Shown: positions 9,634 to 17,479 of the stretch, one piece after another
Numbering within the stretch: position 1 is the stretch's first letter
How the letters are laid out: every line of letters begins with the position of its first letter
Assembly: GCA_028015205.1 (NCBI GenBank)
Contig: CM051516.1
Span: 37,400,230-37,464,229 of the forward strand
DNA length: 64,000 nt
Reading direction: 5' to 3'
From: Mytilisepta virgata
Lineage: Eukaryota > Mollusca > Bivalvia > Mytilida > Mytilidae
Made by a program: the position numbers and the translations under genes
Notes under the pieces: model-generated
The model's input: only the letters and a program-made list of their open reading frames with translations
Databases searched by the model: none
Told to the model about the DNA's origin: nothing

Positions 9634-10306
9634 AGTAGTATATGGGCACAGGCAAATTAGCATTTGAGGAGGAGCCGTGAGGAGGAGCCGGAAGTGACGT
9701 CAACCGGTAATGACGTCACAGGAAGTGACGTAACCGCAACTGGAAGTCACGTGACCGGAACCGGAAGTCACGTGACCGGAACCGAAGGTACCAAAAGTGA
9801 TTTGCGCGCAAGCCGGAAGTAGTTGATTTTCCCGCCATTTCTTTACGGAAGTGACGTAAGTCACGTGCTAGGACCCGGACGTCCCGTCTGCGCATGCGTA
9901 GGCGGAACCGGAAGTGGTTTGCGCGCATGCGCAACCGGAAGTAGTGGATTTCCCGCCATTTTCCCATGATTTGTTTACGGAAGTGACGTAAGTCACGGAC
10001 CAGAATGTGCCATGCTTGACCAGATTGAATTATCTCCCTTTTCCTGCACTTCTCGGTCGTCTCTGGATCTTTCATCGGTCTCTAGGGTCTGATACTCTCA
10101 CTGTTATGTCGAAGTCCGAGAGTATACGAAGTACACTATTGGATTATCTCCCCTTATCCCGCTCTTTTCATCTGTGGGTGATGTTTTCTGTGAGGACCAA
10201 CGGTAGGATTGGATTATGTCCCCTACCTCCAAGTGATGCTGTCACCAATAGATCAATGGAGGGGTGTCCTTAGCAACTGCCTTAGCAACGGCGGTCCATT
10301 TCATTG
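9634..10306. repeat. Left terminal inverted repeat region
   Basis: Matches 15727 down to about 15000 in reverse complement. From the tip: a 45-bp unique end, two 'gaggaggagccg' steps, then a CpG-rich array and the 290-bp segment that begins 'gcttgaccagattgaatt' and ends at the RFX-like 'ccttagcaac' doublet (10268-10292). The right arm has an extra insertion near 15680 and one more array unit, so the arms have drifted in copy number. Confidence 0.85.
9670..9998. promoter_or_regulatory. CpG-rich array of promoter-like factor sites, left arm
   Basis: Visible strings include ACCGGAAGT (ETS-like) several times, GGAAGTGACGTCA and GGAAGTGACGTAA (ETS plus CRE-like), GTCACGTGACC (E-box, CLEAR-like), GCGCATGCGCAACC (NRF1-like), TTTTCCCGCC (E2F-like) and CCGCCATTT (YY1-like). 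About two copies of a 120-130 bp unit are present. The resemblance to these known consensus sites is seen directly; that they bind factors or drive transcription is inference. Confidence 0.6.
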
Positions 10307-10505
10307 CACATCGCTGCTCATTGCTGCTCTTCTCTTGCTCATCGCTGCTCATTGCTGCTCATCTCTTGCTCATCGCTGCTCATTGCTGCTCATCTCTTGC
10401 TCATCGCTGCTCACCACTGCTCTTCTCTTGCTCATCGCTGCTCATCTCTTGCTCCGTGCTGCTCATTGCTGCCTATCTCTTGCTCTTTGCTGCTCATCGC
10501 TACTC
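10307..10505 (+). repeat. 31-bp satellite array, left arm
   Basis: About six and a half copies of a 31-bp unit built from three related steps: TCATCTCTTGC, TCATCGCTGC and TCATTGCTGC. Because 31 is not a multiple of three and the unit lacks stops on this strand, all three frames stay open and give Leu/Ser/Ala/Cys/His-rich spurious ORFs. There is no reason to think these are translated. Confidence 0.9.
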
Positions 10506-10851
10506 AGGACCTTACTCGCGTGCTCATTTCAGTTTTGGGGCTTCTGCTGCTAGTGGTGGTCGATTGTCGTTATTCAAAGATTGGATCTGTGCGAGAGCAC
10601 CCTTACATTCAGGTCATTTGAAAGGCCACTCTGCATTTATCCAGGCTTGTGACTGGCTATCATAAGATACGCTGCATCAATCCTCCTCAATTTTTTAAGG
10701 CCACTCTGCATTTGTCCAGGCTTGTGACTGGCTATATATATGTTTAAACATATATAGGCTGCATTACCCTCCTTCCTTTTTTTAAAATTTTTTATTTTTT
10801 TTTTATATATATTTTTTCTGTTTTTTTTTGTAATATGTTCCAATTCCTCCG
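10506..10851. repeat. Left-arm-only spacer with a short direct duplication
   Basis: Two copies of 'ggccactctgcattt' followed by 'ccaggcttgtgactggctat' lie at about 10624-10660 and 10699-10735, followed by T/A-rich sequence (10780-10835). The segment is absent from the right arm, where the satellite directly follows the poly(A)-like tract near 12685. It therefore marks either a deletion on the right or an insertion on the left. Confidence 0.7.
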
Positions 10852-11031
10852 TCACATAGAGTCATTGCTGTCTTCAGCTGGTGGTGGGTCGTAGTCGTTC
10901 AATACACGGTAAAGCAGATATTTTCGTTTTTCTACGGCATATTCCAATGATTCTTTTGATTCGTAGTCTTCCTCTTCTCTCAGGCGTTTAGCCGTTTTCT
11001 TGATCTTTCTATGTACGGGGTCTTTATTCAT
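10852..11031 (-). CDS. Downstream part of the C2H2 protein, after an in-frame TGA
   Basis: The ATG at 11029-11031 opens 59 codons ending at TGA (10852-10854). The peptide is helical and charged (KDPVHRKIKKTAKRLREEE, then ESLEYAVEKRKYLL) with a proline and acidic tail. It is in the same frame as the C2H2 ORF upstream (11041-11427), separated by its TGA stop plus three codons. I recall similar mollusc proteins in which these two parts are continuous; that is memory, not a search. It may be the C-terminal domain of one protein broken by a nonsense change, or be reached by readthrough or reinitiation. A copy of most of it lies inverted at 12485-12648. Confidence 0.6.
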   Translation of the reverse strand: MNKDPVHRKIKKTAKRLREEEDYESKESLEYAVEKRKYLLYRVLNDYDPPPAEDSNDSM

Positions 11032-11040
11032 GTCTTGATG

Positions 11041-11427
11041 TCAGGACAGCAGTCCGCGGTAATGCTTTCGTATTTCGTCTCTGTATGTGTCAAACATGTC
11101 TCTATATGCTGCCAAGCGTGCCTCGTTTTCTTCCATTCCGGCTTCGACTAGTTCGTTTACTTTCTGTGAGTATTCCGATTGATGTACTTGAAATGTTCTA
11201 TTCAAAATGACTTCCCATGGGGACTGTTCGCATTGCTCTTCGGAGTCTTCGTTGGATTCATGATCACTGCTTTGTTCCGATTCCTCGTTATCGGCTTCTG
11301 TGGTGGTGTCTGAGACTGAATCAATATAGTCTGTTGAATCCTCTTCCATACCGTGTGCATTCTTTTTGTGTTGCACTAGGTTGAAGTTTCGCTTGGACTG
11401 GTATCCACATATGTCACAGGTATACAT
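11041..11427 (-). CDS. C2H2 zinc-finger ORF with acidic linker
   Basis: 128 codons. Residues 4-25 form one C2H2 finger (C4-x2-C7-x12-H20-x4-H25), suggesting nucleic-acid binding. Residues about 28-68 are a strongly acidic Ser/Glu/Asp linker, and 70-125 form a likely helical domain (AGMEENEARLAAYRDMF). The ATG begins directly after the TAA of the upstream ORF, so no spacer exists. The stop is TGA at 11041-11043 and the frame stays open beyond it. Neighbouring bases in the same frame suggest a lost tryptophan codon, but that is inference. A DNA-binding regulator of the element is plausible and unproven. Confidence 0.65.
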   Translation of the reverse strand: MYTCDICGYQSKRNFNLVQHKKNAHGMEEDSTDYIDSVSDTTTEADNEESEQSSDHESNEDSEEQCEQSPWEVILNRTFQVHQSEYSQKVNELVEAGMEENEARLAAYRDMFDTYRDEIRKHYRGLLS

Positions 11428-11883
11428 TTAAGACGTCTTTCTTTCCTGGGATTCAATGGTAGAATGAGCTCCGGTCGTCCTGCAAGTGCTTATATTAGCT
11501 AGAGGTTCCTCAACGGCTTGTTGGTTCATACACAAACGTTTGGCAAAGTATCCGTTTCGAGATTGTTGCAGTTCAGATTTCACTTTTCTGATGAGCTCTC
11601 TATTAAGTCTTGTCCACTCGTTGTCAATCCTTCTACACCCCTTGCAGACATTCATGTTTTTGTAGAATTCCCGAAAGCTCTTGTTCATTTGACACTTTGT
11701 ACATTTCTTGTTTGGATCCACTTTGCTGGGTCCTCCACTTGTGTTGTCCAGCCGTTTGGTTCTCTCCACTTTGGTTGGAAGTATTTTCCTTTTCATTTCT
11801 GGTTTTGCTTTGGTCTTTGAAAGATCCACAGGTATTAAGTATCTAGCAGGAACCAATAAACCCAGAGGCGTTTTCGACTCCAT
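11428..11883 (-). CDS. Zinc-ribbon-like ORF
   Basis: 151 codons from ATG (11881-11883) to TAA (11428-11430). Residues 61-83 are C61-x2-C64-x15-C80-x2-C83 with a central SFREFYKNMN, close to the 'C-x2-C...L-x-E-FYK...C-x2-C' zinc ribbons known in phage and large-DNA-virus proteins. The N-terminal 60 residues are basic and the C-terminus is unstructured-looking. It leads the minus-strand cassette, and the following ORF starts on the next base after its stop. The upstream inner-palindrome arm (11915 and beyond) may hold its promoter. The function is unknown. Confidence 0.6.
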   Translation of the reverse strand: MESKTPLGLLVPARYLIPVDLSKTKAKPEMKRKILPTKVERTKRLDNTSGGPSKVDPNKKCTKCQMNKSFREFYKNMNVCKGCRRIDNEWTRLNRELIRKVKSELQQSRNGYFAKRLCMNQQAVEEPLANISTCRTTGAHSTIESQERKTS

Positions 11884-11914
11884 TGATACGTGTGTGTTGT
11901 TTGACGGTCTTCAA

Positions 11915-12120
11915 ACAACTGACAAAATTAAACATAACCTCTGATTATATTTTCGTTAAAAGCTTTCCATTGGTGACGAAGATTGCTTTTTTTCTATTCA
12001 TTCAGACCTCACAGTTCGCTGTTCGTTGTTCTTAGTTGTTGCTGGTGTGCCGGGGAGAAGGTGGGTTTCTCACTGTTTCGTTATAAATCACCTCTTGGTC
12101 TCGTTGAAGTTACGATGAAC
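11915..12120. repeat. Inner palindrome, left arm
   Basis: About 205 bases whose reverse complement is 12283-12488 with few differences. The shared sequence includes the 'ctggtgtgccggggagaagg' stretch and the 'taacgaaaatataatcagag' stretch. In single-stranded form the two arms would pair into a long hairpin. Confidence 0.9.
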
Positions 12121-12282
12121 ATCAAAGATGGCTGCCTCCATGTAACGCGGACCTGAAAGAGAGCACCCTTATGAAATAGAAGTTTTAGAGTCTTTCCGGA
12201 CGGGAACGAATATTCTCGGTCTCGTTGATGTTACGATGGACATCAAAGATGGCTGCGCCCAAGTAACGCGGACCTGAAAGAG
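12098..12282. repeat. Centre of the palindrome with a direct doublet
   Basis: Two 64-65 bp direct copies (12101-12165 and 12218-12282) share 'catcaaagatggctgc' and 'gtaacgcggacctgaaagag'. The AAGATGGCTGC core resembles a YY1 site. They flank a 52-bp unique spacer. Part of the first copy is also the end of the left arm, so the loop itself is asymmetrical. Confidence 0.8.
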
Positions 12283-12488
12283 TTCATCGTAACTTCAACG
12301 AGACCAAGAGGTGATTTATAACGAAACTGAGAAACCCACCTTCTCCCCGGCACACCAGCAACAACAACGAACAACGAACAGCGAACTGTGAGGTCTGAAT
12401 GAATAGAAAAAAATCAATATTCGTCACCAATGGAAAGCTTTTAACGAAAATATAATCAGAGGTTATGTTTAATTTTGTCAGTTGTACA
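12283..12488. repeat. Inner palindrome, right arm
   Basis: Inverted copy of 11915-12120. It ends at 'cagttgtacatag', where the sequence jumps straight into the copy of the C-terminal ORF fragment. In the left arm about 898 bases (11017-11914) lie between these two points. Confidence 0.9.
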
Positions 12489-12680
12489 TAGAAAGATCAA
12501 GAAAACGGCTAAACGCCTGAGAGAAGAGGAAGACTACGAATCAAAAGAATCATTGGAATATGCCGTAGAAAAACGAAAATATCTGCTTAACCGTGTATTG
12601 AACGACTACGACCCACCACCAGCCGAGGACAGCAATGACTCTATGTGACGGAGGAATTGGAACATATTACAAAAAAAAAA
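12485..12680 (+). pseudogene. Inverted, N-truncated copy of the C-terminal ORF
   Basis: The plus strand here repeats the minus strand of about 10830-11016, including the stop and the following 'ggaggaattggaacatatt'. One visible change turns a TAC codon to AAC. No ATG, finger or ribbon remains, so this is a deletion relic of the cassette. Confidence 0.85.
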
Positions 12681-12684
12681 CAGA

Positions 12685-12886
12685 AAAGCGATGAGCAGCA
12701 AAGAGCAAGAGATGAGCAGCAATGAGCAGCACGGAGCAAGAGATGAGCAGCGATGAGCAAGAGAAGAGCAGTGGTGAGCAGCGATGAGCAAGAGATGAGC
12801 AGCAATGAGCAGCGATGAGCAAGAGATGAGCAGCAATGAGCAGCGATGAGCAAGAGAAGAGCAGCAATGAGCAGCGATGTGCAATG
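12685..12886 (-). repeat. 31-bp satellite array, right arm copy 1
   Basis: The reverse complement of the left array, about six units, joined directly to the poly(A)-like tract at 12671-12684. Confidence 0.9.
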
Positions 12887-12888
12887 AA

Positions 12889-14945
12889 ATGGACCGCCGT
12901 TGCTAAGGCAGTTGCTAAGGACACCCCTCCATTGATCTATTGGTGACAGCATCACTTGGAGGTAGGGGGACATAATCCAATCCTACCGTTGGTCCTCACA
13001 GAAAACATCACCCACAGATAAAAAGAGCGGCATAAGGGGAGATAATCCAATAGTGTACTTCGTATACTCTCGGACTTCGATATAACAGTGAGAGTATCAG
13101 ACCCTAGAGACCGATGAAAGATCCAGAGACGACCGAGAAGTGCGGGAAAAGGGTGGATCAAGAGATGAACAGCGATGACGAACTGTGACAAGCAGCAGGA
13201 GCGAAATGAGCACGCGAGTAAGGTCCTGAGTAGCGATGAGCAGCAAAGAGCAAGAGATGAGCAGCAATGAGCAGCGATGAGCAAGAGAAGAACAGCAATG
13301 AGCAGCAATGAGCAAGAGAAGAGCAGCAATGAGCAGCGATGAGCAAGAGAAGAGCAGCAATGAGCAGCGATGAGCAAGAGATGAGCAGCGATGAGCAGCG
13401 ACGAGCAAGAGATGAGCAGCAATGAGCAGTGATGAGCAAGAGATGAGCAGCAATGAGCAGTGATGAGCAGCGATGAGCAAGAGAAGAGCAGCGATGAGCA
13501 GCACGGAGCAAGAGAAGAGCAGCGAGGAGCGGGATGGAGCAAGAGAAGAGAAACGAAGTGCATCATAGAAATGGACCGCCGTTGCTAAGGCAGTTGCTAA
13601 GGACACCCCTCCATTGATCTATTGGTGACAGCATCACTTGCAGGTAAGGGGGCATAATCCAATCCTACCTTTGGTCCTCACAGAAAACATCACCCACAGA
13701 TGAAAAGAGCGGGATAAGGGGAGATAATCCAATAGTGTACTTCGTATACTCTCGGACTTCGACATAACAGTGAGAGTATCAGACCCTAGAGGCCGATGAA
13801 AGATCCAGAGACGACCGAGAAGTGCGGGAAAAGGGTGGATCAAGAGATGAACAGCGATGACGAACAGTGACAAGCAGCAGGAGCGAAATGAGCACGCGAG
13901 TAAGGTCCTGAGTAGCGATGAGCAGCAAAGAGCAAGAGATGAGCAGCACTGAGTAGCGATGAGCAAGAGAAGAGCAGCAATGAGCAGCGATGAGCAAGAG
14001 AAGAGCAGCAATGAGCAGCGATGAGCAAGAGATGAGCAGCAATGAGCAGCGATGAGCAAGAGATGAGCAGCAATGAGTAGTGATGAGCAAGAGATGAGCA
14101 ACAATGAGCAGTGATGAGCAAGAGATGAGCAGCAATGAGCAGTGGTGAGCAGCGATGAGCAAGAGAAGAGCAGCGATGAGCAGCACGGAGCAAGAGAAGA
14201 GCAGCGAGGAGCGGGATGGAGCAAGAGAAGAGAAACGAAGTGCATCATAGAAATGGACCGCCGTTGCTAAGGCAGTTGCTAAGGACACCCCTCCATTGAT
14301 CTATTGGTGACAGCATCACTTGGAGGTAAGGAGGCATAATCCAATCCTACCGTTGGTCCTCACAGAAAACATCACCCACAGATGAAAAGAGCGGGATAAG
14401 GGTGATAATGCAATAGTGTACTTCGTATACTCTCGGACTTCGACATAACAGTGAGAGTATCAGACCCTAGAGACCGATGAAAGATCCAGAGACGACCGAG
14501 AAGTGCGGGAAAAGGGTGGATCAAGAGATGAACAGCGATGACGAACAGTGACAAGCAGCAGGAGCGAAATGAGCACGCGAGTAAGGTCCTGAGTAGCGAT
14601 GAGCAGCAAAGAGCAAGAGATGAGCAGCAATGAGCAGCGATGAGCAAGAGAAGAGCAGCAATGAGCAGCGATGAGCAAGAGAAGAGCAGCAATGAGCCGC
14701 AATGAGCAAGAGAAGAGCAGCAATGAGCAGCGATGAGCAAGAGATGAGCAGCGATGAGCAGCGATGAGCAGCGATGAGCAAGAGATGAGCAGCAATGAGC
14801 AGTGATGAGCAAGAGATGAGCAGCAATGAGCAGTGATGAGCAGCGATGAGCAAGAGAAGAGCAGCGATGAGCAGCACGGAGCAAGAGAAGAGCAGCGAGG
14901 AGCGGTATGGAGCAAGAGAAGAGAAACGAAGTGCATCATAGAAAT
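12889..14945. repeat. Three tandem 682-691 bp composite units
   Basis: The landmark 'ggaccgccgttgctaagg' recurs at 12891, 13573, 14255 and 14946, giving steps of 682, 682 and 691. Each unit has a 290-bp conserved segment with a GTTGCTAAGG doublet (RFX half-site-like) and 'gggataaggggagataatcc', a 'gggtggatcaagagatgaac' junction and a 31-bp satellite block (13233-13556, 13917-14235, 14601-14925). The left arm has only one equivalent. The units are nearly identical, pointing to recent amplification. Long ORFs in this stretch are artefacts of the satellite. Confidence 0.9.
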
Positions 14946-14999
14946 GGACCGCCGTTGCTAAGGCGGTTTCTAAGGACACCCCTCCATTTGTAACAGCAT

Positions 15000-15727
15000 C
15001 ACTTGGAGGTAAGGGGAAATAATCCAATCCTACCTTTGGTCCTCACAGAAAACATCACCCGCAGATGAAAAGAGCGGGATAAGGGGAGATAATCCAATAG
15101 GGTACTTCGTATACTCTCGGACTTCGACATAACAGTGAGAGTATCAGACCCTAGAGACCGATGAAAGATCCAGAGACGACCGAGAAGTGCAGAAAAGGGA
15201 GATAATTCAATCTGGTCAAGCATGGCACATCCTGGTCCGTGACTTACGTCACTTCCGTAAACAAATCATGGGAAAATGGCGGGAAATCCACTACTTCCGG
15301 TTGCGCATGCGCGCAAACCACTTCCGGTTTCGCCTACGCATGCGCAGACGGCACGTCCGGGTCCATGCACGTGACTTACGTCACTTCCGTAAAGAAATGG
15401 CGGGAAAATCCACTACTTCCGGTTGCGCATGCGCGCAAACCACTTCCCGGTACTTCCGGTTCCGCCTGCACTTGCGCAGACCATACATCCGGGTCCTAGC
15501 ACGTGACTTGCGTCACTTCCGTAATCAAATGGCGCGAAAAACCACTACTTCCGGTTGCGCTTGCGCGCAAATCACTTCCGGTACCTCCGGTTCCGGTCAC
15601 GTGACTTCCGGTTCCGGTTACGTCACTTCCTGTGACGTCATCACCGGTTGACGTCACTTCCGGCTCCTCCTCACGGCCCCCCCTCGCTCCTCCTCAAATG
15701 CTAATTTGCCTGTGCCCATATACTACT
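15000..15727. repeat. Right terminal inverted repeat region
   Basis: Reverse complement of 9634-10300. Here the CpG array (about 15236-15660) has three copies of the 120-130 bp unit against two on the left. An additional C/G-rich step lies near 15674-15690. The terminus reads CCCATATACTACT. Confidence 0.85.
15236..15660. promoter_or_regulatory. CpG-rich array of promoter-like factor sites, right arm
   Basis: Three unit copies containing ACTTCCGGTTGCGCATGCGC, ACGTGACTTACGTCACTTCC, GGCGGGAAAATCC and TGACGTCATCACCGG strings, i.e. the same ETS, NRF1, E-box, CRE and E2F-like set in inverted orientation. Factor binding is inferred from resemblance only. Confidence 0.6.
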
Positions 15728-15733
15728 TACGAA
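15728..15733. repeat. Right target-site duplication TACGAA
   Basis: Exact copy of 9628-9633. Confidence 0.9.
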
Positions 15734-16043
15734 TTTTCGGCAGGCTGATAAACGAACCTTTATTGACTGCTTCCGGAATGTTATCGCATGCCTTTCCGTT
15801 ATTTTCCGTGGGGTTTATCACATGCAACTTCGTGCATTTCCGAAAATTTGTTTGTAAACATGGCAGACGACACGGACACGGCTGCTTTTGTAATAAAATG
15901 CTTGTTATATCAATAAAAACAATTAAAGTCAAGAAATTTTATTTGGTTAACTATAAATTATAATCTTAATGTTCAAAGAAAGAAAAAAAATTAATAATTC
16001 TTGTCTGTATTTCTTCTGCTGAAGTATATGATAAAAAGATAAC
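15734..16043. other. No gene seen
   Basis: Flanking DNA of the palindrome. A short open stretch in either strand lacks protein-like character. Confidence 0.4.
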
Positions 16044-16172
16044 TACATGTCATTTTTCATATCAGACCCTTTATCGGCCCTCGGTCATGTTATCATCCAT
16101 CGAGCCTGCGGCTCTTGGGCTGATATCATGACCTAGGGCCGATAAAGGGTATGATATGAAAAATGCCATGTA
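16044..16172. mobile_element. Hairpin MITE, 129 bp
   Basis: Arms of about 52 bp ('catttttcatatcagaccct' on the left, its near complement on the right) around a short 'cctgcggctcttggg' loop. Few mismatches. No clear target duplication beyond a possible TA. Confidence 0.7.
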
Positions 16173-17479
16173 ATAATCTATACGTATTAAATGATCCGAA
16201 AATCGAATAACTCAGACTTGTCAAAATTAGTAACTACGTACCTCTCTTGATGCGAAATAAAAGTTGATCACTACACGAAGACTCGAGCTTTAAGGCAGGT
16301 TTTGTATTAAACGTCATAATACATGCTAATCCGTAAAGATAACACACAACACTGGAAAGTGCATCCACCAATTTAGATATATAATCCAAACATTTCCGGC
16401 TTCTCTGTTCTTTATTCTCTGAAAGTACGCAAGATATACATATGATCAGTGTTACCTCTTTAACGGGCCAGGACAGGCTTACTCTTCCGGAGCACCTGAT
16501 GCCACTCCAAGCTTTTAGTGCCGGAATTCACATTGCTACTGCTTTAGTTTCTGTACTGTCTTGTTCTAATTTTGCTTAGTATAATTATGTGTGTTTTTTA
16601 TTCTTTTAGTTGAATATGTATTATTTTGGCATTTGTTTGTTATTTTCCATTCATATGACTGTCTTTTCCTTTGGATTTCGATTTTACGCACTATCACCAC
16701 TGTTTTATCGCTTCAGTATTCTTTTAACGATATCTACATGTAGATAGAAAATTAAATACAAATTCACAGAATACTCTCATTTCTCAGAATTTCCTGTATT
16801 CCTTATATTTTGGAGAGGAAAAATGGGTTCTTAGTATTTAAAAGCAGTTATTATTAATAAACTACATACATGTACTAATTATAGGCGACAATACTATCGG
16901 AATAAACTTTATGAAGACAAAAATTGTTAAAGGATCCAGGCATATAGACGTACTTTGAAATTTCAATTTAAAAAAAAACATAGGTCACCGTTCTTGATTT
17001 TGAGATAATTGAGTCTTCATGTTGGTAAATGTTATATAGATTATATAGGAAAATCCAAATTTCTCGTACAATAAAAAAAACTTGCAGATAGAATTTTTAA
17101 TAAAATTTCATATTCTTAAAAGAAAAATTGGGCTCACCGTTCATTTTTTCTTGCTATTTCTAAAAAAAACTAAAATTACCTTTACATTTCATTAGAAAAT
17201 ATTTATGCCCATTATCTCCCCTAAAGAGGGTTCTTTTTAGAATAAAATTTGTGATTTTGCTATTTATGTATTTTTGTCATTTTTTTTTATTTAAATATAC
17301 AAATATAAATATCAAATATTTTATTAGCACAAACTCATCAACAATAAATGTTTAAGGCTCATGGCATATTAATTACATAATAGATCATACATAATATGTG
17401 TTGTAAACAATGACTATATTAATATGTAATATTATAAACAATTACTATGAATTAAAGACATATTGACAATTCTATAAAG
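16173..17479. other. AT-rich, no gene; old UTR fragment at 16440-16740
   Basis: The stretch 16455-16520 ('cttactcttccggagcacctg') and the following T-rich text match the 3' UTR of the YIDD RT element as seen near 58700 and 41900. The remainder is AT-rich without structure I can name. Confidence 0.45.

Larger units (their letters stand above)
9634..15727. mobile_element. 6.1 kb palindromic element, possible non-autonomous Maverick/Polinton derivative
   Basis: The ends are perfect inverted copies at the tips (AGTAGTATATGGGCACAGG), flanked by a 6-bp duplication. Inward from each end are CpG-rich tandem arrays, a 290-bp conserved segment, a 31-bp satellite and the arms of an inner palindrome centred near 12201. 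The left half alone keeps a minus-strand zinc-finger cassette (10852-11883). The right half has lost it and multiplied a 682-bp unit. A 6-bp duplication and long inverted repeats beginning 5'-AG are known hallmarks of Maverick/Polinton elements; the assignment here is inference, since no polymerase B, retroviral-type integrase, protease, ATPase or capsid gene is present. A foldback element of another superfamily is the alternative. Confidence 0.85.

Noticed and set aside
9716..10075. Arg/His/Phe-rich ORFs in the CpG terminal arrays (also 15187-15651)
   Set aside because: Produced by the GGAAGTGACGT tandem units; several frames are open together and no homologue pattern is visible.
11518..11944. 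Plus-strand ORFs opposite the zinc-finger cassette
   Set aside because: Shadows; the minus strand has the cysteine and histidine motifs and adjoining starts and stops.
12606..15027. Long minus-strand ORFs rich in Leu, Ser, Cys and His (and plus-strand equivalents at 10209-10665)
   Set aside because: They arise because the 31-bp satellite lacks stops in every frame. Three overlapping frames are open at once, which is the mark of a repeat rather than a gene.
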